Part shown: piece by piece, positions 54,943-62,690 of the stretch
Layout of the letters: the number at the start of each line of letters is the position of its first letter
Position numbering within the stretch: the first letter of the stretch is position 1
Source of the DNA: Xenorhabdus mauleonii
GTDB lineage: Bacteria > Pseudomonadota > Gammaproteobacteria > Enterobacterales > Enterobacteriaceae
Length of the DNA stretch: 64,000 nt
Assembly: GCF_900113945.1 (NCBI RefSeq)
Contig: NZ_FORG01000003.1
Location: forward strand, 1-64,000
Direction of reading: 5' to 3'
Position numbers and translations under genes: made by a program
The notes under the pieces: generated by a model
The model's input: only the letters and a program-made list of their open reading frames with translations
Databases searched by the model: none
Told to the model about the DNA's origin: nothing

Positions 54943-56093
54943 TGTTGGGTCTCGCTATATTCAAAAGGCTGGTCATCTCCAGCCTGCTTATTGTCACCGC
55001 CTCATCCGCTTATGCTGATATCTTGCCCGACCGACAAAAAATTGATGGTTGGTTAAATGAATTGGGCGGAAACAACTCTTTTGATGCCCACAAAAAAATT
55101 GACTGGGGAGTTTTGCCCGGCCCTTTCTATACCCCTGAAATGGGAATAGGGGTGGGTGTCGCCGTGGTGGGTTTATATCGCCCGGACAGTTCAGACCATA
55201 CCAGTCAAACCTCGTCATTGGGACTGAGCGGTTTTAGTTCATCGACCGGCGCATTTGGCCTGAACTTTACCAATTACAATTTTCTTGCCAATGACCAATG
55301 GCGGTTATTTGTTTCTGGAACGCTGAATAACACCCCGACTTACTATTGGGGCACCGGCTATCACGCCGGCAAGGATAACGGCAATAAAGAAAAATACCGC
55401 TCTCAGGAATTTGATATCCGTCCCCGTTTCCTCTATCGCGTGGCGGATGCCACCTATATCGGGCTAGGCTGGCATTTCTCCTCCGTCAATGCCAGTGATC
55501 CGGATATCGGTGCAAAGCGGTATTTCGCCCGGTCAGTCGGCGGCCGTTCCGTTATCAGTTCTGGCGTCAGTACCTACTTCAGTTATGATACGCGGGACTT
55601 TCTGCCCAATGCCCGGCACGGGCAAACATTTGAGATCGTTTATACCTATTTTTCCCCTGAATTGGGGGCGGATCATCGCTTTCAAACCACGCAACTCCAG
55701 TTTTCAGCCTATCACCAGTTATCCGAGAAGACCGTGCTGGCGTTTGATAACTATGCCCGTTTCAGCTCAGGTGATGTGCCGTGGAACCAGCTCTCATTGC
55801 TCGGCAATGGCCAGCGGATGCGCGGCTATTATGAAGGCCGCTATCGTGACAACAATATTTTCACGACCCAATTGGAGCTAAGACATAAACTTGACTGGCG
55901 CCACGGAGTAGTGGGGTGGATAGGAACCGGAACGTTAGCAGATTCGCCTTCGGAATTGGGCACAAAACACTGGCTTCCTTCGGTCGGTGTTGGCTACCGT
56001 TTCGAGTTTAAGCCACGCATGAATGTCAGATTAGATTTTGGTGTCGGTAAAGGCAGTACAGGATTTTATTTTCAGGTAGGGGAAGCGTTTTGA
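54942..56093 (+). CDS. BamA/TamA-type (Omp85 barrel) outer-membrane protein without POTRA domains
   Basis: A 383-residue protein with signal peptide (to about residue 25, SSAYA-DI) and a 16-strand-size barrel. The Omp85 motif GNGQRMRGYYEGRYRDNN (about 288-305) corresponds to the conserved RGF/Y loop inside BamA-type barrels. N-terminal POTRA domains are missing, as in surface-antigen D15-like short members; mature length leaves only about 30 residues before the barrel. Ends in Phe (GEAF). Coupled to both neighbours by overlaps. Possibly exports or anchors the partner proteins; unknown. Confidence 0.8.
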   Translation: MLGLAIFKRLVISSLLIVTASSAYADILPDRQKIDGWLNELGGNNSFDAHKKIDWGVLPGPFYTPEMGIGVGVAVVGLYRPDSSDHTSQTSSLGLSGFSSSTGAFGLNFTNYNFLANDQWRLFVSGTLNNTPTYYWGTGYHAGKDNGNKEKYRSQEFDIRPRFLYRVADATYIGLGWHFSSVNASDPDIGAKRYFARSVGGRSVISSGVSTYFSYDTRDFLPNARHGQTFEIVYTYFSPELGADHRFQTTQLQFSAYHQLSEKTVLAFDNYARFSSGDVPWNQLSLLGNGQRMRGYYEGRYRDNNIFTTQLELRHKLDWRHGVVGWIGTGTLADSPSELGTKHWLPSVGVGYRFEFKPRMNVRLDFGVGKGSTGFYFQVGEAF

Positions 56094-57226
56094 GATTATT
56101 AGTAACACTGTGTTCCTGTCTTTTGCTAGTAGCATGCCAAGGTAATCCGCAACCTACCGAATCAGTAAAGCCTGTTCTTACCAGTGATACCCGCGAGCAG
56201 TCGCCAAAAGATTGGCCCGTACTGCCGCCAATGGCGCCACCAGAGGGCTTAAGAGCCTGCTGTGTTTTCGGCTATGACCTTAAAACCCAGCTCTGGAGCA
56301 TCCCGGTTCCTTTCTTCAACATTGACAATATTGTTGAAGCCGAGAAATTGGGGGAACATCACTACAATGACAGTGTGTTAGGCGCCAGCGCGGCCTTGAT
56401 GGGAATAAGCAATGAAAAAATCGGCTTGCTCTATACGCACAATGGCGGGTTTATTGATATCGCCCATGTGAGGGATACCGCAGATTATTCCCTCTATTTA
56501 TTCAGCCAAATCCATGCCCGTCTTGGTCAGGAATGGGAGTTGTCCCTGAGCAATGAACTGGCTGCCCGCAAGATCCATTTCTCCGCATTTACGCCGCCAG
56601 AAGATCCGGCTGAACGTTATACTCTGAGCGCTTATTTAGCCACTAAACTGGCCTTTCAGCTTGCGGTATGGCATGAAATTGCGCAATGGTATGGCTATCA
56701 ATCAATTCCGGGTTTCCCGGAAAGCATCTCTGCATTTTCACCGGAAGATCTCTACTCGAATTTGCTGGGGGCACGACTGGCATTAACGCTGATCCTACAT
56801 GGAGATGCGTCTTCGTTAGCCCAGTTTTCGACGTCCATGGTTACTATTTTGCCCACCGCCTTGAATGAATTGGGCGCTTACGACAAGGCCGGCACCAAGG
56901 CGATGTTTGATAGCCTCGATGGGCTTTGGTGGAATAGCTACCAACGCATTCCGCAAAAGTTTCTCGTATTGCACCGCAACTATGATATTCAGGACGACCG
57001 TTATCCCTTAATGCCTTCGGGTAAGGAAGATTTTGCCTTGCGTCTGGCCTTGCCTGAGCATTACCTGCATTTCTCCTTGGGTAAGCTGGCCGAATTCCAG
57101 TTGTGGCCAACCAATGAGATGGTGAACTTACCGGCTCCCAAGCAATATTGGACAGTCAAAGACTTTAAGAAGCTGGTAGAGAATGCCCAACGCGAAGATG
57201 TACAGCAGCAATTTTTGATTAAATAA
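56090..57226 (+). CDS. DUF4056 lipoprotein
   Basis: A 378-residue lipoprotein with lipobox LLVAC (Cys16). It fits DUF4056. A motif AVWHEIAQWYGYQ (about 198-210) resembles a metallopeptidase HExxx helix but lacks the second His, so activity is doubtful. Start is TTG at 56090, overlapping the previous stop (TTGA), with GGGGAAG upstream. Probably sits at the periplasmic face of the outer membrane and works with the two barrel proteins. Function unknown. Ends at a strong hairpin. Confidence 0.75.
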   Translation: MRLLVTLCSCLLLVACQGNPQPTESVKPVLTSDTREQSPKDWPVLPPMAPPEGLRACCVFGYDLKTQLWSIPVPFFNIDNIVEAEKLGEHHYNDSVLGASAALMGISNEKIGLLYTHNGGFIDIAHVRDTADYSLYLFSQIHARLGQEWELSLSNELAARKIHFSAFTPPEDPAERYTLSAYLATKLAFQLAVWHEIAQWYGYQSIPGFPESISAFSPEDLYSNLLGARLALTLILHGDASSLAQFSTSMVTILPTALNELGAYDKAGTKAMFDSLDGLWWNSYQRIPQKFLVLHRNYDIQDDRYPLMPSGKEDFALRLALPEHYLHFSLGKLAEFQLWPTNEMVNLPAPKQYWTVKDFKKLVENAQREDVQQQFLIK

Positions 57227-57260
57227 TTTTTGATTAAGTAATATTGGCTGTATTCACGCT

Positions 57261-57296
57261 TACCCCGGCCACATTGTTGTTTCTGTGGCTGGGGTA
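57261..57296 (+). terminator. Hairpin ending the outer-membrane operon
   Basis: TACCCCGGCCACA (57261-57273) pairs with TGTGGCTGGGGTA (57284-57296), one mismatch, 10-nt loop. No long T run follows. Confidence 0.55.
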
Positions 57297-57423
57297 TCAT
57301 ATAAGGCCATCACAGCGCATTTCTGATATGTGCCTTTAATTCAATGGCCAATTGCCATAGATAACATAAAGTTTCTTGAGCAGAAATTATTTTTGGATTA
57401 GACAAAAACGATAGGGAAATTGA

Positions 57424-57852
57424 ATGTGGATTAAGTCATTGTTCAATATACTGATAATAATAATTTTATTTATTATCAGTAACGTGGGATTCATTTCTCT
57501 TGATTTGACTATCAAAGAAATCATGACGCTATATTCAAACGAGGAATATCCCGCTACTGAACTCTCTTTTCTGGTTAACATCACTGATTATGTGATGCTG
57601 ACTAATAACTTACTCTTTATTTTTTGCACCGTTATATTCTTATTTCGCAGCCAATTAAGGCACGGTTCACATTTGCTTTTTTTGGGGGTTTTAATCAATC
57701 TATTTAATAATACCATCACATTTATTTATATCCTGACTTCCTCAACGCTTTTTCAATTCGTCAAAAGTCATGATCTCATTTGGATATTGGCTTTGTTTCC
57801 TGTCTCAATAATTATTATTTATCGTCTTGCAAAAAATAGCACAAGCAAATAA
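57424..57852 (+). CDS. Unrecognised four-helix membrane protein
   Basis: A 142-residue protein with four hydrophobic segments (about 8-28, 55-75, 82-105, 115-135) and a short polar loop after the first. No family recognised; A/T-rich codons. ATG 57424 has only a weak upstream GGGAAA. It stands alone between a terminator and a convergent MarR gene. Likely a true small inner-membrane protein because of the regular helix pattern, but conservation is untested. Confidence 0.5.
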   Translation: MWIKSLFNILIIIILFIISNVGFISLDLTIKEIMTLYSNEEYPATELSFLVNITDYVMLTNNLLFIFCTVIFLFRSQLRHGSHLLFLGVLINLFNNTITFIYILTSSTLFQFVKSHDLIWILALFPVSIIIIYRLAKNSTSK

Positions 57853-58069
57853 ACAACAGAGATATTATTGCGTGCGCTTGAAACAAGCGATAAGCAATTC
57901 AGAGCAATCGTATCTAAATTTGTTGTCCTTTAACTTAAATCAGTTTCAATGAATTTTCGATGCGGTTGCCCTGTGATTTCATATGCGTACCGTTACGAAG
58001 CGCCCATTTCGCTGTAATGGCACTGTACTGCTTGGGATTTGTGGGGTATTTTTTTTCCAGCCATCGCTG

Positions 58070-58540
58070 TTATTTTTCCAATCCCCCCAATATCTTATAG
58101 ACCGGCGTATGCCGTTTAATGAGTTCTTGCAGAACCTCTTTCAACAATTCGCTTTTCCCACTGCCCAAGGGTTCCAGTACACTTTTCTCATGGGATTCCG
58201 CTTTAGACAACAATCCCGTTACTGTTTGCAGCCCCACTTCTGTCAGGCGTACCAAGGTGACACGACGATCACCGCCGCCATTGGAAAAACGCTCCACATA
58301 GCCTTGTGACTCCAGGCGCTGCAAAACACGGGTAATCGTTGGTTGTTTACTGACTGTTTTTTGCGCCAACAGGCTAATGTTGATCGCCCCACTTCCCGCC
58401 AGCGTTGATAACACCCGCCACTCCAACACTGACAGCCCTTGCGCTTCAACAATGTCATGGAACTCAGAAGAAACCAACATCCATGCCTGCCCCAGTAAGG
58501 CAGGCAAGTAATTGTCAACAAACACTTTTGAATCTGGCAT
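58070..58540 (-). CDS. MarR-family regulator of the gentisate-type operon
   Basis: A 156-residue winged-helix regulator: LSVLEWRVLSTLAGSG, recognition helix KTVSKQPTITRVLQRLESQG and wing NGGGDRRVTLVRLT. It lies downstream of the catabolic genes in the same direction, 91 nt after the racemase gene. MarR proteins commonly sense aromatic acids, fitting control of this operon, but no operator palindrome was identified. Full length. Confidence 0.88.
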   Translation of the reverse strand: MPDSKVFVDNYLPALLGQAWMLVSSEFHDIVEAQGLSVLEWRVLSTLAGSGAINISLLAQKTVSKQPTITRVLQRLESQGYVERFSNGGGDRRVTLVRLTEVGLQTVTGLLSKAESHEKSVLEPLGSGKSELLKEVLQELIKRHTPVYKILGGLEK

Positions 58541-58631
58541 AAGTTGAACAACCCTTTTATCTCAGGAAGTTTTTCGTTTTCCGATTTTAAAAGGTTCAAC
58601 CGTGAAAAACACGTCCCTGATCATAATCTTC

Positions 58632-59405
58632 TCAATATTTTCCTGATAACAGTGAGCCAAATCTCGGAACATATGTATTCAAGCCAAGCTGTTTCAATAT
58701 CCTGTAGGTTGTTGCCACAGATGAGGAAATAACAGGCAACCCAACCCTCTCTTCTATCAGTGGCACTGACGCCAGTGACGGCATTTGTACACAAGCGGAA
58801 GCAACCATAACATCGACATTGCTGTTCAAGCGCTTGGTTATCTCCAGTGGCGCGAGGGGATCTTGCCGCCCGACATCAAGGTTATCGGGGATTTCCAACG
58901 AAATGCTATCAACAACTTCAATGCCTTCGTTTTCAATGTAATCAATCACCAATTGCGTCAATGGCTTCATATAAGGGGTCAGTATGGAGATCCGTTTTGC
59001 CCCCAATGTGTGGAGGGAATCCACCAATGCTCCCGCACTGCTGACGACTGGAGCTGGATGCCCGTTTTCCTGTGTCCGCAGATGCAGACGTTTTTCAGAT
59101 ATCCGGTGATACCCTTTTCCCATGCTCATGATGGCAACCAAACAGGCATATCCCAGCACATCCACGGCGGCATCCGATAATTCAAGCGCACAGCGATCAC
59201 TGTCGGCGTCCATTGCCGCCAGTTCATCCTTGGTGACGGTTTTCATTCTCATCCGGCTGGCATGAAAGGTAAAACGTTCCGGGCCAATCGCTTCACGGGC
59301 ACGTAAAATGGCGGGGATCTCCGTTTCCATCGTCGTGTTGGAGGAAGGGACAATCTGGCCGATTCTGAAATTACGTTTCTCGCTCATGGCTGGTTTATCG
59401 CTCAT
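58632..59405 (-). CDS. Maleate cis-trans isomerase-type Asp/Glu racemase family protein
   Basis: A 257-residue protein with the start pattern RIGQIVPSSNTTMETEIP typical of maleate isomerases. The two catalytic Cys are Cys88 (GYACLVAIMSMG) and Cys205 (ASACVQMPS). It turns maleate into fumarate, or racemises a related acid. The ATG at 59405 overlaps the nitrilase stop by 4 nt, favouring it over the ATG at 59387. In this operon it would process maleate produced by hydrolysis of maleylpyruvate; that step is inferred. Confidence 0.82.
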   Translation of the reverse strand: MSDKPAMSEKRNFRIGQIVPSSNTTMETEIPAILRAREAIGPERFTFHASRMRMKTVTKDELAAMDADSDRCALELSDAAVDVLGYACLVAIMSMGKGYHRISEKRLHLRTQENGHPAPVVSSAGALVDSLHTLGAKRISILTPYMKPLTQLVIDYIENEGIEVVDSISLEIPDNLDVGRQDPLAPLEITKRLNSNVDVMVASACVQMPSLASVPLIEERVGLPVISSSVATTYRILKQLGLNTYVPRFGSLLSGKY

Positions 59406-60424
59406 GGCTGCTTCCCCTGCACAGGCTCCATCCCTATATTGAGATCATCTTGTTCCTGTGGAGTATCCGTAAACCGGATCGCATTGCCGGGCCGACGGTT
59501 GACTTGCAAGTCAAAAATATCAAAGCGATTGTAATGCCCTGTTATATCGTGCATCTGGCGAGGCTGGATACAGCGGTTCAAATCGATGTCGGCATACACT
59601 ATCCCTTCATCATCAATCAAGGGATTGCCTATCACGCGGCCATCCGGCCCAATCACGCCCGTAAATGCGCTTTTGCGGCGGGACAACAACTCTTCCGCTT
59701 CGGGGTGGCTTTCCGCCATCGCCTTGATTATTCCCGCTGAGATGGTGGAACAGGAAACAATGGTAAACACCTTACCTTCGAAAGAGTGGGCCGCCGCCCG
59801 CAAACGAATGGCCTCAGCCATATCATAATCCGGCGGTGCGACCGGCAAAGAAATGTAGCTGGCGACATGTACCAGCTCCCCCTGAGACAACAAAGAAAAG
59901 CGCGCCAGCGTATTGGTATTTTCGCCGCAAGCCAGCACTCCCAATGGGCCAATGCTGGTGTCATGCACTTTCAGCGAAGAAGCATCACCATACGCCCACG
60001 TCAGTTTTTCTGCCCACGTTGGAACCAATTTACGATGGCGTCCAAGGATGATCCCTTCATCAGAAATGGTCACCAACGTGTTATACAGTGTCGCGACGCC
60101 CTTGGGATTGCGTTCGTTCACACCAATCACGACATTAATGCGATGGCGAGCCGCGGCCTGCGCGATTTTTTGGATTTCCGGCCCCGGTATTTCGATGGCT
60201 GATTTGCACAGCTTTTCAAACCATGCGCTTCCCTGCACTGGGTTCATGATCCAATTCCAATAAGGATAGCCGGCAACAAAGACCTCAGGAAAAGCGATCA
60301 GACTCGCACCTTTGTTTGCTGCTTCATGAATTATCTGGCAAACAAAGTTAACTGTGGCCTCCGTATCCAGAAAAATTGGGGCTGCCTGTACTGCGGCTGC
60401 TTTGAACTTAGGAAGATTCAGCAT
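59402..60424 (-). CDS. Nitrilase-family carbon-nitrogen hydrolase
   Basis: A 340-residue nitrilase superfamily enzyme. Catalytic triad Glu47 (FPEVFVAGYP), Lys132 (RHRKLVPTWAEK) and Cys166 (LACGENTNTLARF). The CGEN form in place of the plain nitrilase CWEN is found in a subgroup of nitrile/cyanide hydrolases. Substrate unknown: an aromatic nitrile, or an amide such as maleamate, would fit the operon. Coupled to the racemase gene, 32 nt after the FAH-family gene. Full length. Confidence 0.85.
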   Translation of the reverse strand: MLNLPKFKAAAVQAAPIFLDTEATVNFVCQIIHEAANKGASLIAFPEVFVAGYPYWNWIMNPVQGSAWFEKLCKSAIEIPGPEIQKIAQAAARHRINVVIGVNERNPKGVATLYNTLVTISDEGIILGRHRKLVPTWAEKLTWAYGDASSLKVHDTSIGPLGVLACGENTNTLARFSLLSQGELVHVASYISLPVAPPDYDMAEAIRLRAAAHSFEGKVFTIVSCSTISAGIIKAMAESHPEAEELLSRRKSAFTGVIGPDGRVIGNPLIDDEGIVYADIDLNRCIQPRQMHDITGHYNRFDIFDLQVNRRPGNAIRFTDTPQEQDDLNIGMEPVQGKQP

Positions 60425-60456
60425 ATCAGGCTCCTGTTTTTACGTTTTCAATGGCG

Positions 60457-61368
60457 CTACACAGCGATGACGGAATGTCGCAAATCACCTATTTTTTCAA
60501 GGTGCGCTTCGATAATATCCCCCGGCCAGACCCATTCTTGTGGCGAACGCCCCGCTCCCACACCTTCAGGCGTTCCCGTCGCGATGATATCGCCCGGTTC
60601 CAGCGTGATTCCTTTGCTGATATCTGCAATCAGGGTGTTGACCTTAAACAACATATGACGAGTATTGGACGCCTGTTTGGTGACTCCGTTGACTTTCAGG
60701 CTCAGGGCAAGATCTTGGGGATCAGGAATTTCATCAGCCGTGACAATGCAAGGGCCGAAAGGCGCATAAGTGTCTTGTCCCTTGGAATAAATCCACTGCC
60801 CGGCACGGCGGCAATCACGGGCACTCATATCAATAATCAGGCTATAGCCAAAAACATATTTCAACGCATCTTCTTCCGATACCCCTTTGGCCCGTGTTCC
60901 CATAATCACTGCCAGCTCAACTTCCCAATCCAGTTGTTGAGTGATTTCACTGTTATGTTCAATGGCATCACCGGGGCCAATTACTGTCGTCGGCGGCTTG
61001 GAAAAAATAACCGGTTCTTTTGGCAGATCTTTCGCCGTATCTAGAGCCAGGCTGGATTCCGCCACATGTTCAACATAGTTCAGGCCAATGCCAAAAATGT
61101 TTTTCCGTGGCCGGGGAATGGGAGCCAGAATTTTCACATTCTGCACGGACAATGCCACGCCCAACGGCCATTGTTCATTGAAAGAATCCAGCAGGTCACT
61201 TGTGTGGCTCACTGCCAGTGGCCCCAAATCGATAAAATCCAGCATATTGTCCGGTAACACTTCCCCGATATGGGCCGCCAACTTTGCCAGATCCACCACA
61301 TGATGATTTACAATCGCCCCCAACCGTGCTGCGGCGGTTATTTCTGTACGGTAAGTCACTAGACGCAT
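60457..61368 (-). CDS. Fumarylacetoacetate hydrolase-family protein
   Basis: A 303-residue FAH-family enzyme. Metal ligands Glu149 and Glu151 (DWEVELAVIMG) and Asp180 (SLIIDMSARD); substrate loop IFSKPPTTVIGPGDAI. After gentisate cleavage such an enzyme could act as maleylpyruvate or fumarylpyruvate hydrolase. No glutathione-dependent maleylpyruvate isomerase is seen here, and a maleate isomerase is, so direct maleylpyruvate hydrolysis to maleate plus pyruvate is the simpler reading. Starts 2 nt after the dioxygenase stop. Confidence 0.88.
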   Translation of the reverse strand: MRLVTYRTEITAAARLGAIVNHHVVDLAKLAAHIGEVLPDNMLDFIDLGPLAVSHTSDLLDSFNEQWPLGVALSVQNVKILAPIPRPRKNIFGIGLNYVEHVAESSLALDTAKDLPKEPVIFSKPPTTVIGPGDAIEHNSEITQQLDWEVELAVIMGTRAKGVSEEDALKYVFGYSLIIDMSARDCRRAGQWIYSKGQDTYAPFGPCIVTADEIPDPQDLALSLKVNGVTKQASNTRHMLFKVNTLIADISKGITLEPGDIIATGTPEGVGAGRSPQEWVWPGDIIEAHLEKIGDLRHSVIAV

Positions 61369-61370
61369 CT

Positions 61371-62510
61371 TTATCCCCCCACTTGTTGATGCCCGCCGTT
61401 ATCGTGCAAGGCTTCTTCGTAATACAACTGCAATGCCTGAATAACCGGCAAATCATTGAAGCAGAACAGGCAGGCATCCTCGGTTTGTGAAGTATTCACA
61501 TGTTCATGGAATGCCCATGAGGGAACGCAGAAAATATCACGCTTCTGCCAGTCAAACCGTTGCCCATTGATGATTGAGTATCCCTGCCCTTTGGCTACCT
61601 GATAAATGAAGCTGCCGGTATGGCGATGTGCCTTGCCGACAAAGCCGGGACGCAATAACTGCATGCTGGCACCAAGGGTTGGCATGACATGCCCACCGGT
61701 CAGCGGATTGGTGTAATGCATCAGAATATCGTCAAAAGGAGATCCTTCCGCAATGCTGGCATAACGCTGCAAGGCTTCATAAGTTGGCCCCCATTGATAT
61801 CTGAACAGCGGTGAATAGGGTTTGTCCCAACCGACATTTTGCGGGCGCAAAGCCGGAGCCCCCCATAAGGCAATGCTGGAATTTACTGGCTCAGTGACAG
61901 CCTGGCGCAACTCGGGATGCACTTTATAAAAACTGGCTTCCAAGGTATTGACCAGCGGGATATCCAGCCCATCCTGCCAGATGCACTGCGAGCCATCAGG
62001 TTCAACGCCGTGTTCATGCCATGTTCCATTCGGCGTCAAGACGAAATCATTCTCTTCCAGTAACATTTTTTGCCCATCGACGATGGTGTAGGCTCCACGC
62101 CCTTCCATGATAAAGCGCAGGGCGGAAGAAGAGTGGGCATGGGCTGATGCCGATTCACCGGGTTGCATGGTCTGGAGGCCGGAATAGAGCAATCCCACGG
62201 CGGTGGACATTCCCTTTCCCCCTGAGTTGTTCAGATAAACTACTCGACGCCCTGCCTGCTCCGGTGTCACCAAGTCGGCAGATTTAATAACGTGCTCCCG
62301 TAGATCGCTATAGCGCCAAAGTACGGGAACTGAGGCGGATTGCGGCTGCCAAGGCTCAATCTTATTGGCGATGGTCCAAAGTGCCCCTGTTTTGTATTTT
62401 TCCAATTCCTGATAATAGGCCAGTAATTCAGGGGAATCGGATACATTGGCTCGACCGAGAATATCTTCCTTGTATAAGTCATGAGCCAGATATTTTTCTT
62501 CTTGAGACAT
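61371..62510 (-). CDS. Gentisate 1,2-dioxygenase-like bicupin
   Basis: A 379-residue two-cupin protein. Cupin motif 1 GESASAHAHSSSALRFIMEG gives His124 and His126; motif 2 NGTWHEHG gives His165/His167. A second cupin with GKAHRHTGSFIYQV and PSWAFHEHVN follows. This is the pattern of gentisate 1,2-dioxygenase, which opens gentisate to maleylpyruvate with Fe(II). ATG 62510 follows AGGAGATATTT; a longer frame from 62531 is not needed. 1-Hydroxy-2-naphthoate dioxygenase is a close alternative. Confidence 0.88.
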   Translation of the reverse strand: MSQEEKYLAHDLYKEDILGRANVSDSPELLAYYQELEKYKTGALWTIANKIEPWQPQSASVPVLWRYSDLREHVIKSADLVTPEQAGRRVVYLNNSGGKGMSTAVGLLYSGLQTMQPGESASAHAHSSSALRFIMEGRGAYTIVDGQKMLLEENDFVLTPNGTWHEHGVEPDGSQCIWQDGLDIPLVNTLEASFYKVHPELRQAVTEPVNSSIALWGAPALRPQNVGWDKPYSPLFRYQWGPTYEALQRYASIAEGSPFDDILMHYTNPLTGGHVMPTLGASMQLLRPGFVGKAHRHTGSFIYQVAKGQGYSIINGQRFDWQKRDIFCVPSWAFHEHVNTSQTEDACLFCFNDLPVIQALQLYYEEALHDNGGHQQVGG

Positions 62511-62564
62511 AAATATCTCCTGCGCTTTCATGTTGGAATGTCTGTCTGCCGTCTCTCAAATTGC

Positions 62565-62610
62565 CGCTTTGCTGGCGGCAACTTGAAATCCATCGGGGAC
62601 AGAATTGGCT
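62565..62610. repeat. Partial dispersed repeat between operon genes
   Basis: GCCGC...GGCGGCAACTTGAAATCCAT is the end module of the dispersed repeat in reverse, within the 180-bp gap between the flavoprotein and dioxygenase genes. Short and degenerate. Confidence 0.4.
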
Positions 62611-62690
62611 ATAAATCTGAGTATAAAGTTGGGTATTAAAGATAATGCCGACATGCACGGATAACGTTGAAACCGTCGCTGCCTGAAAAT

